Shown: piece by piece, positions 43,895 through 52,568 of the stretch | Numbering within the stretch: position 1 is the first letter of the stretch | Layout of the letters: every line of letters begins with the position of its first letter | Origin: DATFVJ01 sp963826515 | GTDB lineage: Bacteria; Actinomycetota; Actinomycetes; Streptosporangiales; Streptosporangiaceae | DNA length: 64,000 nucleotides | Reading direction: 5' to 3' | Assembly: GCA_963826515.1 (NCBI GenBank) | Contig: CAWGXI010000002.1 | Coordinates: 620,001-684,000 of the forward strand | Notes under the pieces: generated by a model | Seen by the model: the letters and a program-made list of their open reading frames with translations, nothing else | Databases searched by the model: none | Told to the model about the DNA's origin: nothing | Made by a program: the position numbers and the translations under genes

Positions 43895-44926
43895 ATGCGG
43901 ACTGGCGATCCCGACCGTAGGGCAGTGCCGCGTCCACCGCTCGCACCACTGTCCAGACCCAGCCCCCCCGGCGCGCATGCCGAGGAGCACCGCCCGGCCG
44001 ACCGGGGGAACCGGGAACCGCGGGCGCTGTGGGCGGCGCTGATCGCGAACGCGGCTCTGCTGGTCGTCGAAGCCGCCGGTGGCGTCGCCTTCGGGTCCCT
44101 TGTGCTGATGGCCGACGCTGGTCACCTGCTCGCCGACGTCTCGGCGCTCGCGGTGTCCGTGGCAGCCATCGGCCTGGCCCGCCGGCGCCCCACGGTCAAG
44201 CACACGTTCGGGTTCGAGCGGGCCGAGGTGCTCGCCGCACAGGTTAACGCCCTATTGCTGGTCGGGGTGATGGCGTGGATCGTGCAGGAAGCGATCCGCC
44301 GCCTCGCTGCGCCACCTCCCGTCCAGGCCGACGGCATGCTCGCGGTCGCCGCCTTGGCGCTGGTGGTGAACGGGGCCAGCTCGGTCCTGCTCGCCCGTGC
44401 CGCGGGGCGGAGCCTCAACATGCGCGGCGCATACATTCACCTGGCGGTCGACGCGGCGGGCTCGCTGACAGCGATCGTCGCGGCCGCCCTGATCCTCGGA
44501 TGGGGACTGCGGTCAGCTGACCCGGTTGCTTCGCTCATCACCGCTGCCCTCGCGGCATGGGCGGTTTTTGGCCTGATCCGCGGCACGACACATGTGCTCA
44601 TGGAAGGGACACCTCGCGGTCTGGATGCCGGGCAGGTGGAGGGGGCGCTGCTCGAGCACCGCCACGTGGTGAGCGTTCATCACCTGCATCTGTGGAGCCT
44701 CGCCTCCGATGTCCCTGCCCTGTCCGCCCACGTGGTGCTCGCCGGGGAGCCATCGGTCCCCGACGCGCAGCGCTGCGCAGAGGTTTTGAGGGCGATGCTT
44801 GCGGAGCGGTTCGGGATCGTGAACGTCACCTTGGAGCTCGAATGCCAACCGAGGTGCAGGGGGGTTGATGAATTGCAGCCCCATGCCCCCGCCGGCGGTG
44901 AGACGCAGGCGCCGGAGGGGAGGTAG
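43895..44926 (+). CDS. cation diffusion facilitator (CDF) family metal exporter
   Basis: A 343-residue transporter that exports Zn2+, Co2+ or similar ions in exchange for protons. Six helices span about 44-240. The metal-site residues are in helix 2 (LMADAGHLLADV: His77, Asp81) and helix 5 (YIHLAVDAAGSL). A cytoplasmic C-terminal domain ends with ELECQPRC. ATG 43895 lacks a strong ribosome binding site and the first 40 residues are Pro/Arg-rich, so the true start may be internal. The CsoR-like regulator gene 1.3 kb upstream may control it. Confidence 0.87.
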   Translation: MRTGDPDRRAVPRPPLAPLSRPSPPGAHAEEHRPADRGNREPRALWAALIANAALLVVEAAGGVAFGSLVLMADAGHLLADVSALAVSVAAIGLARRRPTVKHTFGFERAEVLAAQVNALLLVGVMAWIVQEAIRRLAAPPPVQADGMLAVAALALVVNGASSVLLARAAGRSLNMRGAYIHLAVDAAGSLTAIVAAALILGWGLRSADPVASLITAALAAWAVFGLIRGTTHVLMEGTPRGLDAGQVEGALLEHRHVVSVHHLHLWSLASDVPALSAHVVLAGEPSVPDAQRCAEVLRAMLAERFGIVNVTLELECQPRCRGVDELQPHAPAGGETQAPEGR

Positions 44927-45088
44927 CCGTCCGCAAGCGTTCACGTCACGGTACTTCCCGATGCTGCGCCAATCTGGCCTTGGGGTTCCCGCTGGGGGCG
45001 CACCGACTGCTGCGGGGTGCCCGGGAGGAGGCCATCGCCTTCTCGGGCTGAGCCCGCCCCAGGCCGCGCTGGTCCGGGTGCCTGCGGT
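44927..45088. other. intergenic region
   Basis: About 160 bases after the CDF gene; nothing recognised before the IS relic begins. Confidence 0.3.
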
Positions 45089-45490
45089 GAGCTGGTGCGG
45101 ATCACGTAGACCCCGTCGAAGGCGGTCTCAGCAGCGATCTTTCCTCATCACGGCGGAAGGTGAACCGCCCGGGGTGATATCGGTGATGAAGCGCTTGCCC
45201 ACCTTCCGCTTGCCGATCACCTTGCCGACCCTGATCCCGATCTTGTCCGGTCTTGCAGCCGCCCGGCGTCCACCGCTCCATGATCTTGGCCGGGTCGTTC
45301 TCCGTGGCCAGGTTCGCGACGCCGAAGTCGCCGCGGACCCGGGTGATGGCGGTCTTGAACGACTCGGGGTCGCCGGTGTTGCCAGGGAACACCTCCACGG
45401 CGACCGGGCGGCCTTCGGCGTCGGTGAGCAGCCCGTACTCGATTTGCCTGCGGCCGCGCTTGCCATCTTGGGAATAGCCGAACGCGGCCA
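45089..45490 (-). pseudogene. IS1634-family transposase fragment
   Basis: Minus-strand pieces in several frames match an IS1634/IS4-group transposase: EVFPGNTGDPESFKTAITRV, then RVGKVIGKRKVGKRFITDI, then ETAFDGVYVIRTS near 45090-45130. The order is right but the central part is deleted and frames shift at least twice. No inverted repeats could be assigned. Confidence 0.65.
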
Positions 45491-45755
45491 GCCGGTGCGT
45501 CAGCCCGGGTGCCGGTGGGTCAGCAGTCGGCCAGTTCCGGGGGCCGCCGCGTGGCGGCGGGCGCGTGTCTGGGCGAGGCGGTCACCCCGGGCTCTGCGGC
45601 AGGAACATGCCGGAACGGGTTGACGCGCACACGCACAGTTGCCACTCAGGCTGGCACGAAAACGATATTCATTCCAGTAGGCTAATGATGACCGGGCGGT
45701 TAGCAATGACTCACTCGGGGGGTTGCGCGTGACGGGCTCAGCGCTGGGGGGACCG

Positions 45756-46205
45756 GTGAAAATCGCGTTCGTGGGCAAAGGCGGCAGCGGGAAGACGACG
45801 TTGTCGTCGCTGTTGGTGCGGCATCTTGCGGGCCAGGGGCTGCCGGTGGTGGCGATTGACGCCGACATCAACCAGCATCTCGGCGAGGCGCTCGGCGCCA
45901 CCAGCGATCCGCCCGCGATGGGTGCGCATCTTCCTGAGATCAAGGAGTATCTGCGCGGCGGCAACCCTCGGATCACCTCGGCCGAGGTGATGGTCAAGAC
46001 CACCCCGCCCGGCCGCGGGTCCCGGCTGTTGCGGCTCGGCGGCACCGACCCCGTCCATGGCCTGGCCGTGGGTACCACGTGCGGGGCGAGGCTGATGGCG
46101 GCCGGCCCGCTGCGCGACCAAGACCTGGGCGTGGCCTGCTACCACTCGAAGACGGGCGCGGCATCGCCCTCCGTGGTCATCGTGGCCGAGGTGCCGATGC
46201 ACTGA
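45756..46205 (+). pseudogene. CooC/ParA-like P-loop ATPase, truncated
   Basis: Starts at GTG 45756 after TGGGGGG with KIAFVGKGGSGKTTLSSLLV, a deviant Walker A of the MinD/ParA/CooC group. It continues PVVAIDADINQHLGEALGAT and GVACYHSKTGA. Homologues run on for at least another 120 residues; here the frame leaves the family after residue 140 and stops at 46205. IS-derived sequence begins just downstream, so an insertion plus deletion probably removed the 3' end. Confidence 0.65.
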
Positions 46206-46214
46206 ACGGCCGCC

Positions 46215-46642
46215 GCGTCGCAGGTGTCCTGGAGCCGGCGGACGAGCAGGCTGCGGCTGCGGACGACCGAGCTGGCCAAGTTCGCCGACGAGACCGGCCT
46301 GGCCGTCACCGTATGCCACCTGCCGCCCGGCACCTCCAAATGGAACAAAATCGAGCACCGGCTGTTCAGCTTCATCTCCGAGAACTGGCGGGCACGCCCA
46401 CTGACCAGCCACGAAGTCATCATCAACACGATCGCGGCCACCACCACCAAAACCGGTCTGACCATCATCGCCGAGCTCGACACCGGCAGCTACCCGACCG
46501 GCATCAAGATCACCGACCGTGAGATGAAGTCCTTCGAGAAGACCCGGCTGAACCGCCACCACTCCACGGCAACTGGAACTACACCATCCACCCCACTACC
46601 ACACACAGCGATCAACAAATCAACATCAACACCTTGATTCAA
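46215..46642 (+). pseudogene. ISAzo13-family transposase, C-terminal fragment
   Basis: Reads TELAKFADETGLAVTVCHLP, PGTSKWNKIEHRLFSFISEN, SHEVIINTIAATTTKTGLTI, typical of ISAzo13 transposases, including the catalytic Glu in NKIEHRLF. Near 46560 the frame shifts (HGNWNYTIHPTTTHSDQQIN continues in the other frame). The N-terminal half with the catalytic Asps is missing. Confidence 0.7.
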
Positions 46643-46644
46643 GA

Positions 46645-47149
46645 TGATCGCTAACGACGACCGCGCGATCGAAACCAGCGGCGTGCTGTTCATGGAAGGC
46701 GGCGGCGAGCCCGCCGAGATCACCCGGATCAAGTCCGAGCTGCAGACCATGGCCGCCAGCAGCGAGCAAAGCGGTCCTGGCTGGCGGCCGTGATGGAAGC
46801 CTCCTGGGCCATGGCCGAGGCGCTGCTGGCCTACCCCCAGCTCGCCGACCTGCTGGCCGAACGCCACAAGATCATCGGCAGCCACTGGCAGAACGCCTCC
46901 ACCGGCCAGCTCATCGCACGCTGCCTCCGCCGGGCCGTATCGATCATGGAACGGGTCGACTTCTCACCCGCCGGGCTGCGCAAAGACCTCGCCGGGCCAC
47001 GCTCCGCGCCGGCCTACCTGTATGCGGCGGCCGAGCTGATCAACCACGCCGCCGACCTGTCCGCGGCAAGCTCCGTGCGCACCCACGAAAACGAGCGCCG
47101 ATGGCGGATCTTCCACGAACGAATCGAGCAGATCAGCCCAGCCGGCTAG
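46645..47149 (+). pseudogene. hypothetical protein, frameshifted
   Basis: Starts MIANDDRAIETSGVLFMEGG in one frame; after about 46770 it continues in the next frame as EASWAMAEALLAYPQLADLL, GSHWQNASTGQLIARCLRRA, SAPAYLYAAAELINHAADLS. The total of 505 bases is one more than a multiple of three. Composition and codon use are protein-like, but no family was recognised. It follows the ISAzo13 relic directly. Confidence 0.5.
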
Positions 47150-47906
47150 CAGCCCGTGACTCGGCTGGCCTGCCCAAGCCCTCATCTGCACCACAGCCTT
47201 CGCCGGCTGCCTGTTCTGGCACGGTTCTGGCACGCGGCCCATGACCAGGCTGACCCGTCGCGGCAAGCGCGGCGGCCTGACGGCGCAGAGCAGCTCCTCG
47301 GTTGCGCACGGCATCAGCCGGGAGCTGCGGCATTTTGCTGACAGATCCTGTGTCAGACCTGGTTCCGGGAAGCGTCAGTAACCGGCCAGAGCCAACACGA
47401 TGACTGCCGCCAGAATCAGGAGCAGGCGAGGATAACTAGGCTCATCATCGGATCGGTACGCTTCGGCGCTTCGTGTTGGCCGCCATGCTGCAGTGCCACA
47501 CCTCGATGAGCCGGCCGCGCCATACGGTGCCAGGACCAGCAGGAACGCCGGCCCGGCCGGTCGCGGGGCGGCACGGCAGAGCCGGTGAACAACCTCGTCT
47601 GTGGGTGTCTTTGGCCCCGCCACGCTACCGGTGTGGGATGCCCTTTCCCGGGCGGTGCGGGCATGCCCAGGACGTCATGGCCTTTGCTCGCGGCTCCTGC
47701 GTGAGCCCCTGAGGACTGTGATCTTGCTCGGGTGCGGGCGGCACGCGAATTTGGCCGCTGAAACTGTCGTTACCGGGTAGCCGCAACTGGGGAGGCGAAC
47801 GTCACGGGACCTGCCGGCCTTTGCCTCTGGTTGCCTTCGTTCCGGAGATTCACGATCGGATGTAATTGGAACGATATTTTCGAGCTCCCGAAGGACAGCG
47901 GGTTTA
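47150..47906. other. long intergenic region
   Basis: About 750 bases without a firm gene. The best candidate is a minus-strand frame at 47375-47623 ending RSDDEPSYPRLLLILAAVIV (a possible C-terminal membrane helix), but its N-terminus is not protein-like. The stretch 47830-47905 is AT-rich and likely contains the DUF998 gene promoter. Confidence 0.35.
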
Positions 47907-48608
47907 ATGGTGACCTTAATACGCCAACGGCTGCCAGCAGTCGCGGGCGTTTTCTACTCATCCGCAGGGTTCGTCTTGCTGATGGGGATCATTACCGCCG
48001 AAACGAAGTATCCGATCTTTCGGCACTATACGACACGGCAGGAGATCAGCGACCTCGGCGGCACTAGACCGCCGCAAGGGCTGGTGACGCAGCCCGCCGC
48101 GATGATCTTCGGTACAACCATGCTGATCGCCGGGGTGCTGCTGCTGGCGGGAGCGTTCGCCTTGTGGCGGCTCTACCGGGACCGGATGCTCACCGTGGTG
48201 TCCGCACTCTTCGGTGCTGGCACGCTCGGCGTTGGCATCTTCCCTGGCAACACGGCCCCGCATCCCATCGTCGCCATGATCGCCTTCGTCTTCTCGGCGC
48301 TGACCGCGATCGCGGTCTTCAGGGTGACCTCGGCACCGTTCCGGTTCATGTCACTGTCGGCGGGCCTGCTGTCGCTGATCGCGCTCATCGTAGGCTTGCT
48401 GGGCGACAACAGCCCCGTTGCGAAGTCGATCGGTATCGGCGGCGTCGAACGGTGGGTGGTCTTCCCGATGATCTTGTGGCTAGCGTTCTTCGGCGGCCAC
48501 CTCCTCGCGTCGAGGCACCACAGGCAACCGGATCGGCACGGCCCGGGTGCGATGGACGGATCAGCGGGTGCGCAAGCGGACCCACGCGCGGTGGCTCCAA
48601 CGGTGTGA
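47907..48608 (+). CDS. DUF998 family membrane protein
   Basis: A 233-residue membrane protein with six hydrophobic helices. DUF998 features are YSSAGFVLLMGIITAETKYP, YTTRQEISDLGGTRPPQ, GAGTLGVGIFPGNTAPHPIV and ERWVVFPMILWLAFFGGHLL. The function of the family is unknown. ATG 47907 is preceded by GAAGGA at a long spacing. Confidence 0.85.
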   Translation: MVTLIRQRLPAVAGVFYSSAGFVLLMGIITAETKYPIFRHYTTRQEISDLGGTRPPQGLVTQPAAMIFGTTMLIAGVLLLAGAFALWRLYRDRMLTVVSALFGAGTLGVGIFPGNTAPHPIVAMIAFVFSALTAIAVFRVTSAPFRFMSLSAGLLSLIALIVGLLGDNSPVAKSIGIGGVERWVVFPMILWLAFFGGHLLASRHHRQPDRHGPGAMDGSAGAQADPRAVAPTV

Positions 48609-48808
48609 GCCGATAGCAGGTGACGCTACGCGCACAAGTGACTGTCGCAGCCGCCGTAGCGCGAGGGTACCGGCCGGATTCCTGACTGACCGGTTGCCCT
48701 CCAGCACCCGAGTACCTCGCACTCACCGGGACCTCGGGCAGGTCGTGCGCGGACAGCACGTCGGCAGCCGCGGGCCGGGCGTTCTGCACCGGCACAGATG
48801 CCAGGCCG
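48609..48808. other. intergenic region
   Basis: About 200 bases after the DUF998 gene, nothing recognised before the long palindrome. Confidence 0.3.
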
Positions 48809-48846
48809 CCTGGCACGGGCTGTCGCAAGCGACAGCCCGTGCCAGG
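48809..48846. repeat. perfect 18-bp inverted repeat with a 2-base centre
   Basis: CCTGGCACGGGCTGTCGC at 48809-48826 and its exact reverse complement at 48829-48846, separated by AA. No T-tract follows on either strand, so it is not a typical terminator. It may be a recombination or transposon-related palindrome. Confidence 0.9.
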
Positions 48847-49214
48847 GACGAAGCGTGAGAGTAGCAGGCGTGGAGCGATGGACGTGGCGAGGGCAATGAG
48901 GGCAGACGGCCCGCGCCCACAGACCCGGACCCTGACCAACAACTGGGCCTCCCCAATCCCAAATGTCACACAAATAACTGGCTGCTCGGCGCGAACTCAA
49001 AATCTCAGGCACACCTTGCGTCGACGCGCCAGATTCGGCGTTCTCTGGCGCTGGTTGCCGAGTCCGGTGCTCGCTGCGGTACCCACTCAGCGTGACGGTT
49101 ACGCCTTACCTGTTCCGGCCAGCCAGCGCAACCAGCCCGTTTTCGCCGTGTCTGACCGGTTCCTGGTCAGCGGGAGGGCACGCTCCATTCCCCTGCCCTC
49201 CGGTAGCTGCCCGG
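48847..49214. other. intergenic region
   Basis: About 370 bases between the palindrome and the IS1634 relic. No gene was recognised; the segment 48930-49010 is AT-richer. Confidence 0.3.
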
Positions 49215-50010
49215 TTCTCGCGGACCGCCGACGACCAGGAACTCACCGTCGTGTTCGACGCCGGGCAGAACTCGTCGGGCAACTTCGCCCACCTCGCCGA
49301 CGCCGGGCTGCAGTTCGTCGGGTCGCTGCCGCCCTCGGACTACCCGGACCTGCTCGCCCTCCCGGCCCGCCGCCTCGCCGTGATCGACGCCAGCCGGTTC
49401 CCGGGGCTGACCGGGTACGAGACCACAGCCGAAGCGCTGGGGGCCCGGCGGCGGGTGCTGCTCACCCACTCCGGCACCCTGCACGCCAGGCAGTCCCGCG
49501 GCTTCGGCCAGACCACCGGCAAGGCCACCCGTAAGCTCGCCGAGCTGGCCGCCCGCCTGGAACGCGGCCGCACCCGCCGTGACCGCGCCGCCGTGGAAGC
49601 CGACATCGCCAAGATCACCCGCCCCCGCTGGCTGAACCGGGTCCTCACCACCAACCTGACCGGCGACAAGCCCAGCCAGCTGCGGCTGACCTGGACCGTG
49701 GACGAGCCTGCCCGCCACGAGCTGGAGACCGAGCTGTTCGGTAAACGGATCCTGGTCACCAGCCGGGATGACTGGCCGGTACCCGAAGCGGTCGCCGGCT
49801 ATCGCTCCCAGTCCGACGCCGAAGCCGGGTTCCGCCAGCTCAAAGACCCGCGCGTGGTGTCCTTCTCCCGATGCACCACTGGACCGACCAGAAAATCCGG
49901 GTGCACGTCTCCTACTGCGTCACCGCCCTGGCGTCTGGTATCCCGCGTGCGCGGCTGCGGATCTCGGCATGGCGCCACGCGTCCATGACCTCCGGCATGC
50001 GCACGCGCGA
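49215..50010 (+). pseudogene. IS1634-family transposase, truncated and frameshifted
   Basis: Matches the central and C-terminal part of an IS1634 transposase: TVVFDAGQNSSGNFAHLADA (catalytic Asp), RVLLTHSGTLHARQSRGFGQ, KRILVTSRDDWPVPEAVAGY and YRSQSDAEAGFRQLKD (catalytic Glu region). At about 49868 one C is missing in a C run, and the reading continues in the next frame as PMHHWTDQKIRVHVSYCVTA. The N-terminal about 200 residues are absent. Confidence 0.75.
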
Positions 50011-50320
50011 CCGGCGTCAGGGCTGGCCACGCGCTGACCAGGGCGCCGATTGGCCCGTGCCCGAGGCCGCGGCTTCGGGAGCCGATTGTGGGCCGAGGCG
50101 TGGAATGGGCTGGCGCCGTTCGGCGCCAGCACCGAACCGGCCGTGCGGATGGCTCGGGTACCGCCATCTAACGACGTAGCGGTCTCGTGTCTGTCCCCGG
50201 CGGGGCCGTATCGTCAGCCGGTACCGGACTGGCCGAGCCGGCTGCCCTTTGCATATCTCGATCGTCGCTAGGCGCGGCGATTTTGACGCACCGCTTCGGG
50301 ACGTCGTGGATTGGAGTCGA

Positions 50321-50461
50321 TGGTCCCCGCTCGCGGGGACCATCGACGAGGTCGCGCCGGAACCCGCGCTACTTACGATGCTCATTAGGCAAGTCATCTT
50401 CAGCCGCCCGCTGGCGGCGTTCGGGTGAGCCGAGATCGAGACAGCTTGGGAGGGGGGCGTC
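50321..50461 (+). promoter_or_regulatory. conserved leader/promoter of the WS/DGAT paralogue pair
   Basis: Begins with a perfect hairpin TGGTCCCCG, CTCG, CGGGGACCA (50321-50342). The whole 140 bases up to the ATG align with the region upstream of the WS/DGAT gene at 30925-32346 (shared GCCGGA, TCATCTTCA, GGCGTTCGG, CCGAGATCGA, GCTTGGGA blocks). Conservation outside the coding region suggests shared regulation. Confidence 0.55.
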
Positions 50462-51904
50462 ATGGACCGCTTAAACCCACTGGACGCTCTGTTCGTCGAT
50501 GCGGAGGACGAGGACCGGCACACGTCGATGGGGATCGCGTCGATCGCGGTGTTCGAGGGCCCGTCACCGTCGTATGGCGAGGTCCTCGAACATCTCGCCG
50601 GGCGCCTGCCGTTGGTGCCCCGCTACCGCCAGAAGCTTCGCACGGTACCGTTTCGGCTCGGGCGGCCGGTCTGGGTTGAGGACCCGAACTTCGACCTCCG
50701 TTACCACGTCCGGCGGACCGCGTTGCCGGCACCCGGGGGGGACCAGCAGCTTAGCCAGTTAGTGGCGCGGGTGATGGCCCAGCGGCTCGAGCGCGATTAC
50801 CCGCTGTGGGAGTACTGGCTTGTCGAGGGGCTCGCCCAGGGTCGCTGGGCGCTGATTTCAAAGATGCATCACTGCATGGTCGACGGGGTGACAGCCGGCG
50901 ACCTGTGGCGCGTGATTTTAGACCCGTCCCCCGAACCTTCGCCGCCCGCCGTCGATGGCCGGACCGTGGGCCCGGAGCCTTCCGGCCTGTGGCTCGCCGC
51001 TCAGGCGGCACGGGACATGGTGCTGCTTCCGGAGCGGGAAGCCGCCGCGCTGGGCGGCGCGGTGGCCCATCTTGGCCGTGCCGTCCGGCAGGCGGCCGAC
51101 ACGGTGCGGGCCGTCGCGAAGCTGGCCCCCGCTTTGTGGCCGGCCACGGGGTCCTCGCTGAGCGGGCCCATCGGCCAGCAACGGCGGTATACCTTGGCCC
51201 GGGCGTCGCTCGATGACGTCAAGACGATCAAGCGGGAGTTTGGCGGCACGGTCAACGACGTCGTCCTGGCCGCGATCAGCGGCGGCTTCCGGGCACTCCT
51301 GCTCGCCCGCGGCGAGCATCCTGAGCCGCATATGGTGCCGTCTCTGGTTCCCGTTTCTGTCCGGGGCCCAGCCGGATCTGTCCGGGGCCCAGGCGAAGAG
51401 AGCATCTACGAGAACCGGGTGTCGGCGGTAGTGGCTTATCTGCCCGTCCATGTTGCCGACCCGGTTGACCGGCTCGCTGCCGTCCATGACCAGCTGTCGG
51501 CGTTGAAGGCGAGCAAGGAAGCGATGGCCCCGGAGGCGCTGTTTTCGGTGGGCCGTTACACCCCGTTCCCGGTGTTTTCGCGGGGCGCCCGGCTTGTTTA
51601 CTGGTTGCCCCAACGGGAGATCGTCACGGTCACCACCAATATTCCGGGTCCCCGCCAGCCGCTCTACGGGATGGGCCGCCGGCTCCTGGAGATCTTCCCC
51701 TACGTGCCCATCGCCACGACGGTCCGCACCGGGGTTGCGATCTTCACCTACTGCGGCAACGTCACCTTCGGGCTCACCGCTGACTACGGGACAAATCCCG
51801 ACCTCGAGGTCCTGGCCCGTGGCATCGAAGACGGCTTGTCCGGGCTGCTGAAAGCCGCCGGGCACCGGCATCCGGCCAGCAGCGCCGACAACAGCCAGCC
51901 GTGA
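50462..51904 (+). CDS. wax ester synthase/diacylglycerol acyltransferase (WS/DGAT)
   Basis: A 480-residue acyltransferase. HHxxxDG is complete (His136, His137, Asp141). It is a close paralogue of the gene at 30925-32346, with conserved GGTVNDVVLAAISGGFR and TTNIPGPRQPLYGMG. It carries a 7-residue tandem duplication (SVRGPAG/SVRGPGE, near residues 299-312) from a 21-bp repeat at about 51356-51397, absent in the paralogue. GGGAGGGGGGC precedes the ATG. An acyl-CoA dehydrogenase relic and a KS-AT gene follow on the same strand. Confidence 0.93.
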   Translation: MDRLNPLDALFVDAEDEDRHTSMGIASIAVFEGPSPSYGEVLEHLAGRLPLVPRYRQKLRTVPFRLGRPVWVEDPNFDLRYHVRRTALPAPGGDQQLSQLVARVMAQRLERDYPLWEYWLVEGLAQGRWALISKMHHCMVDGVTAGDLWRVILDPSPEPSPPAVDGRTVGPEPSGLWLAAQAARDMVLLPEREAAALGGAVAHLGRAVRQAADTVRAVAKLAPALWPATGSSLSGPIGQQRRYTLARASLDDVKTIKREFGGTVNDVVLAAISGGFRALLLARGEHPEPHMVPSLVPVSVRGPAGSVRGPGEESIYENRVSAVVAYLPVHVADPVDRLAAVHDQLSALKASKEAMAPEALFSVGRYTPFPVFSRGARLVYWLPQREIVTVTTNIPGPRQPLYGMGRRLLEIFPYVPIATTVRTGVAIFTYCGNVTFGLTADYGTNPDLEVLARGIEDGLSGLLKAAGHRHPASSADNSQP

Positions 51905-51946
51905 CTCAACCGTGAGCCAGGCCGCCGCGGCGGCTCCGATTCTGGG

Positions 51947-52495
51947 AACAGGTTGGGAGCGGCGGCGCGCGACGTACGTAACACCACGATCTACGAAGGC
52001 ACACCAGAGATTATGGAGATGACGATAGGGCGCGACCGGTGGCAGCAGAACCTGAAGTCGTCCGGCCATTGCTACCCGCAGATCGCCGCCGGGCTGCGCG
52101 CCCTGCGCGCGCGGCACCCGGACGTGGGCGCCGGCGCCGCGGCCCTCGCCTGCCAGGCGCCCGGCAGTGCGCTCGACGCCTGCCGCGCCGGGCGCCTCAC
52201 CAGGAATCAGCACGTGCTGCTGCGGCCCGGCGAGCCGATCGCGTACGCGGAGTGTGCGGGAAGTCTCGCGGCCCGCGCGGCGGCAGCCCTCGGCAAGGCC
52301 CTTCCACAAGGCCGGCCCGCGGTTCGATCCGGCGGTCCTTGCGCGATGAGCCGGGTGCTCGCACGGGAGGCCGCATACAAGGTGGCCTATGACGGGCTGC
52401 GCGTGATCGGCGCTGGCTCAGGTACCGACATGACCCCGTTCGTAGCCGGCCTCGGCCTGGATGCGGTGAACGCCGCGCACAGGCTGGGCTGGTAG
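51947..52495 (+). pseudogene. acyl-CoA dehydrogenase, C-terminal fragment
   Basis: Begins RNTTIYEGTPEIMEMTIGRD, the C-terminal catalytic-domain signature of acyl-CoA dehydrogenases, and runs about 170 residues to RVIGAGSGTDMTPFV and a Trp-terminated end. The first about 400 residues (N-terminal and FAD-binding domains) are missing. Near 52300 the reading needs a short excursion to another frame (FHKAGPRFDPAVLA), so there are compensating indels as well. Confidence 0.65.
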
Positions 52496-52568
52496 CCGAC
52501 ATGGACGGCGTCGCGGACGCGCTTTACGGGCGAGCCTGATCGCCGCCCCCGACCCAGGAGCGATCCTC

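Noticed and set aside
50321..50342. GGTCCCCGCTCGCGGGGACC as a CRISPR repeat
   Set aside because: It occurs once here and a variant occurs in the equivalent place before the paralogous gene; a leader hairpin fits better than an array.
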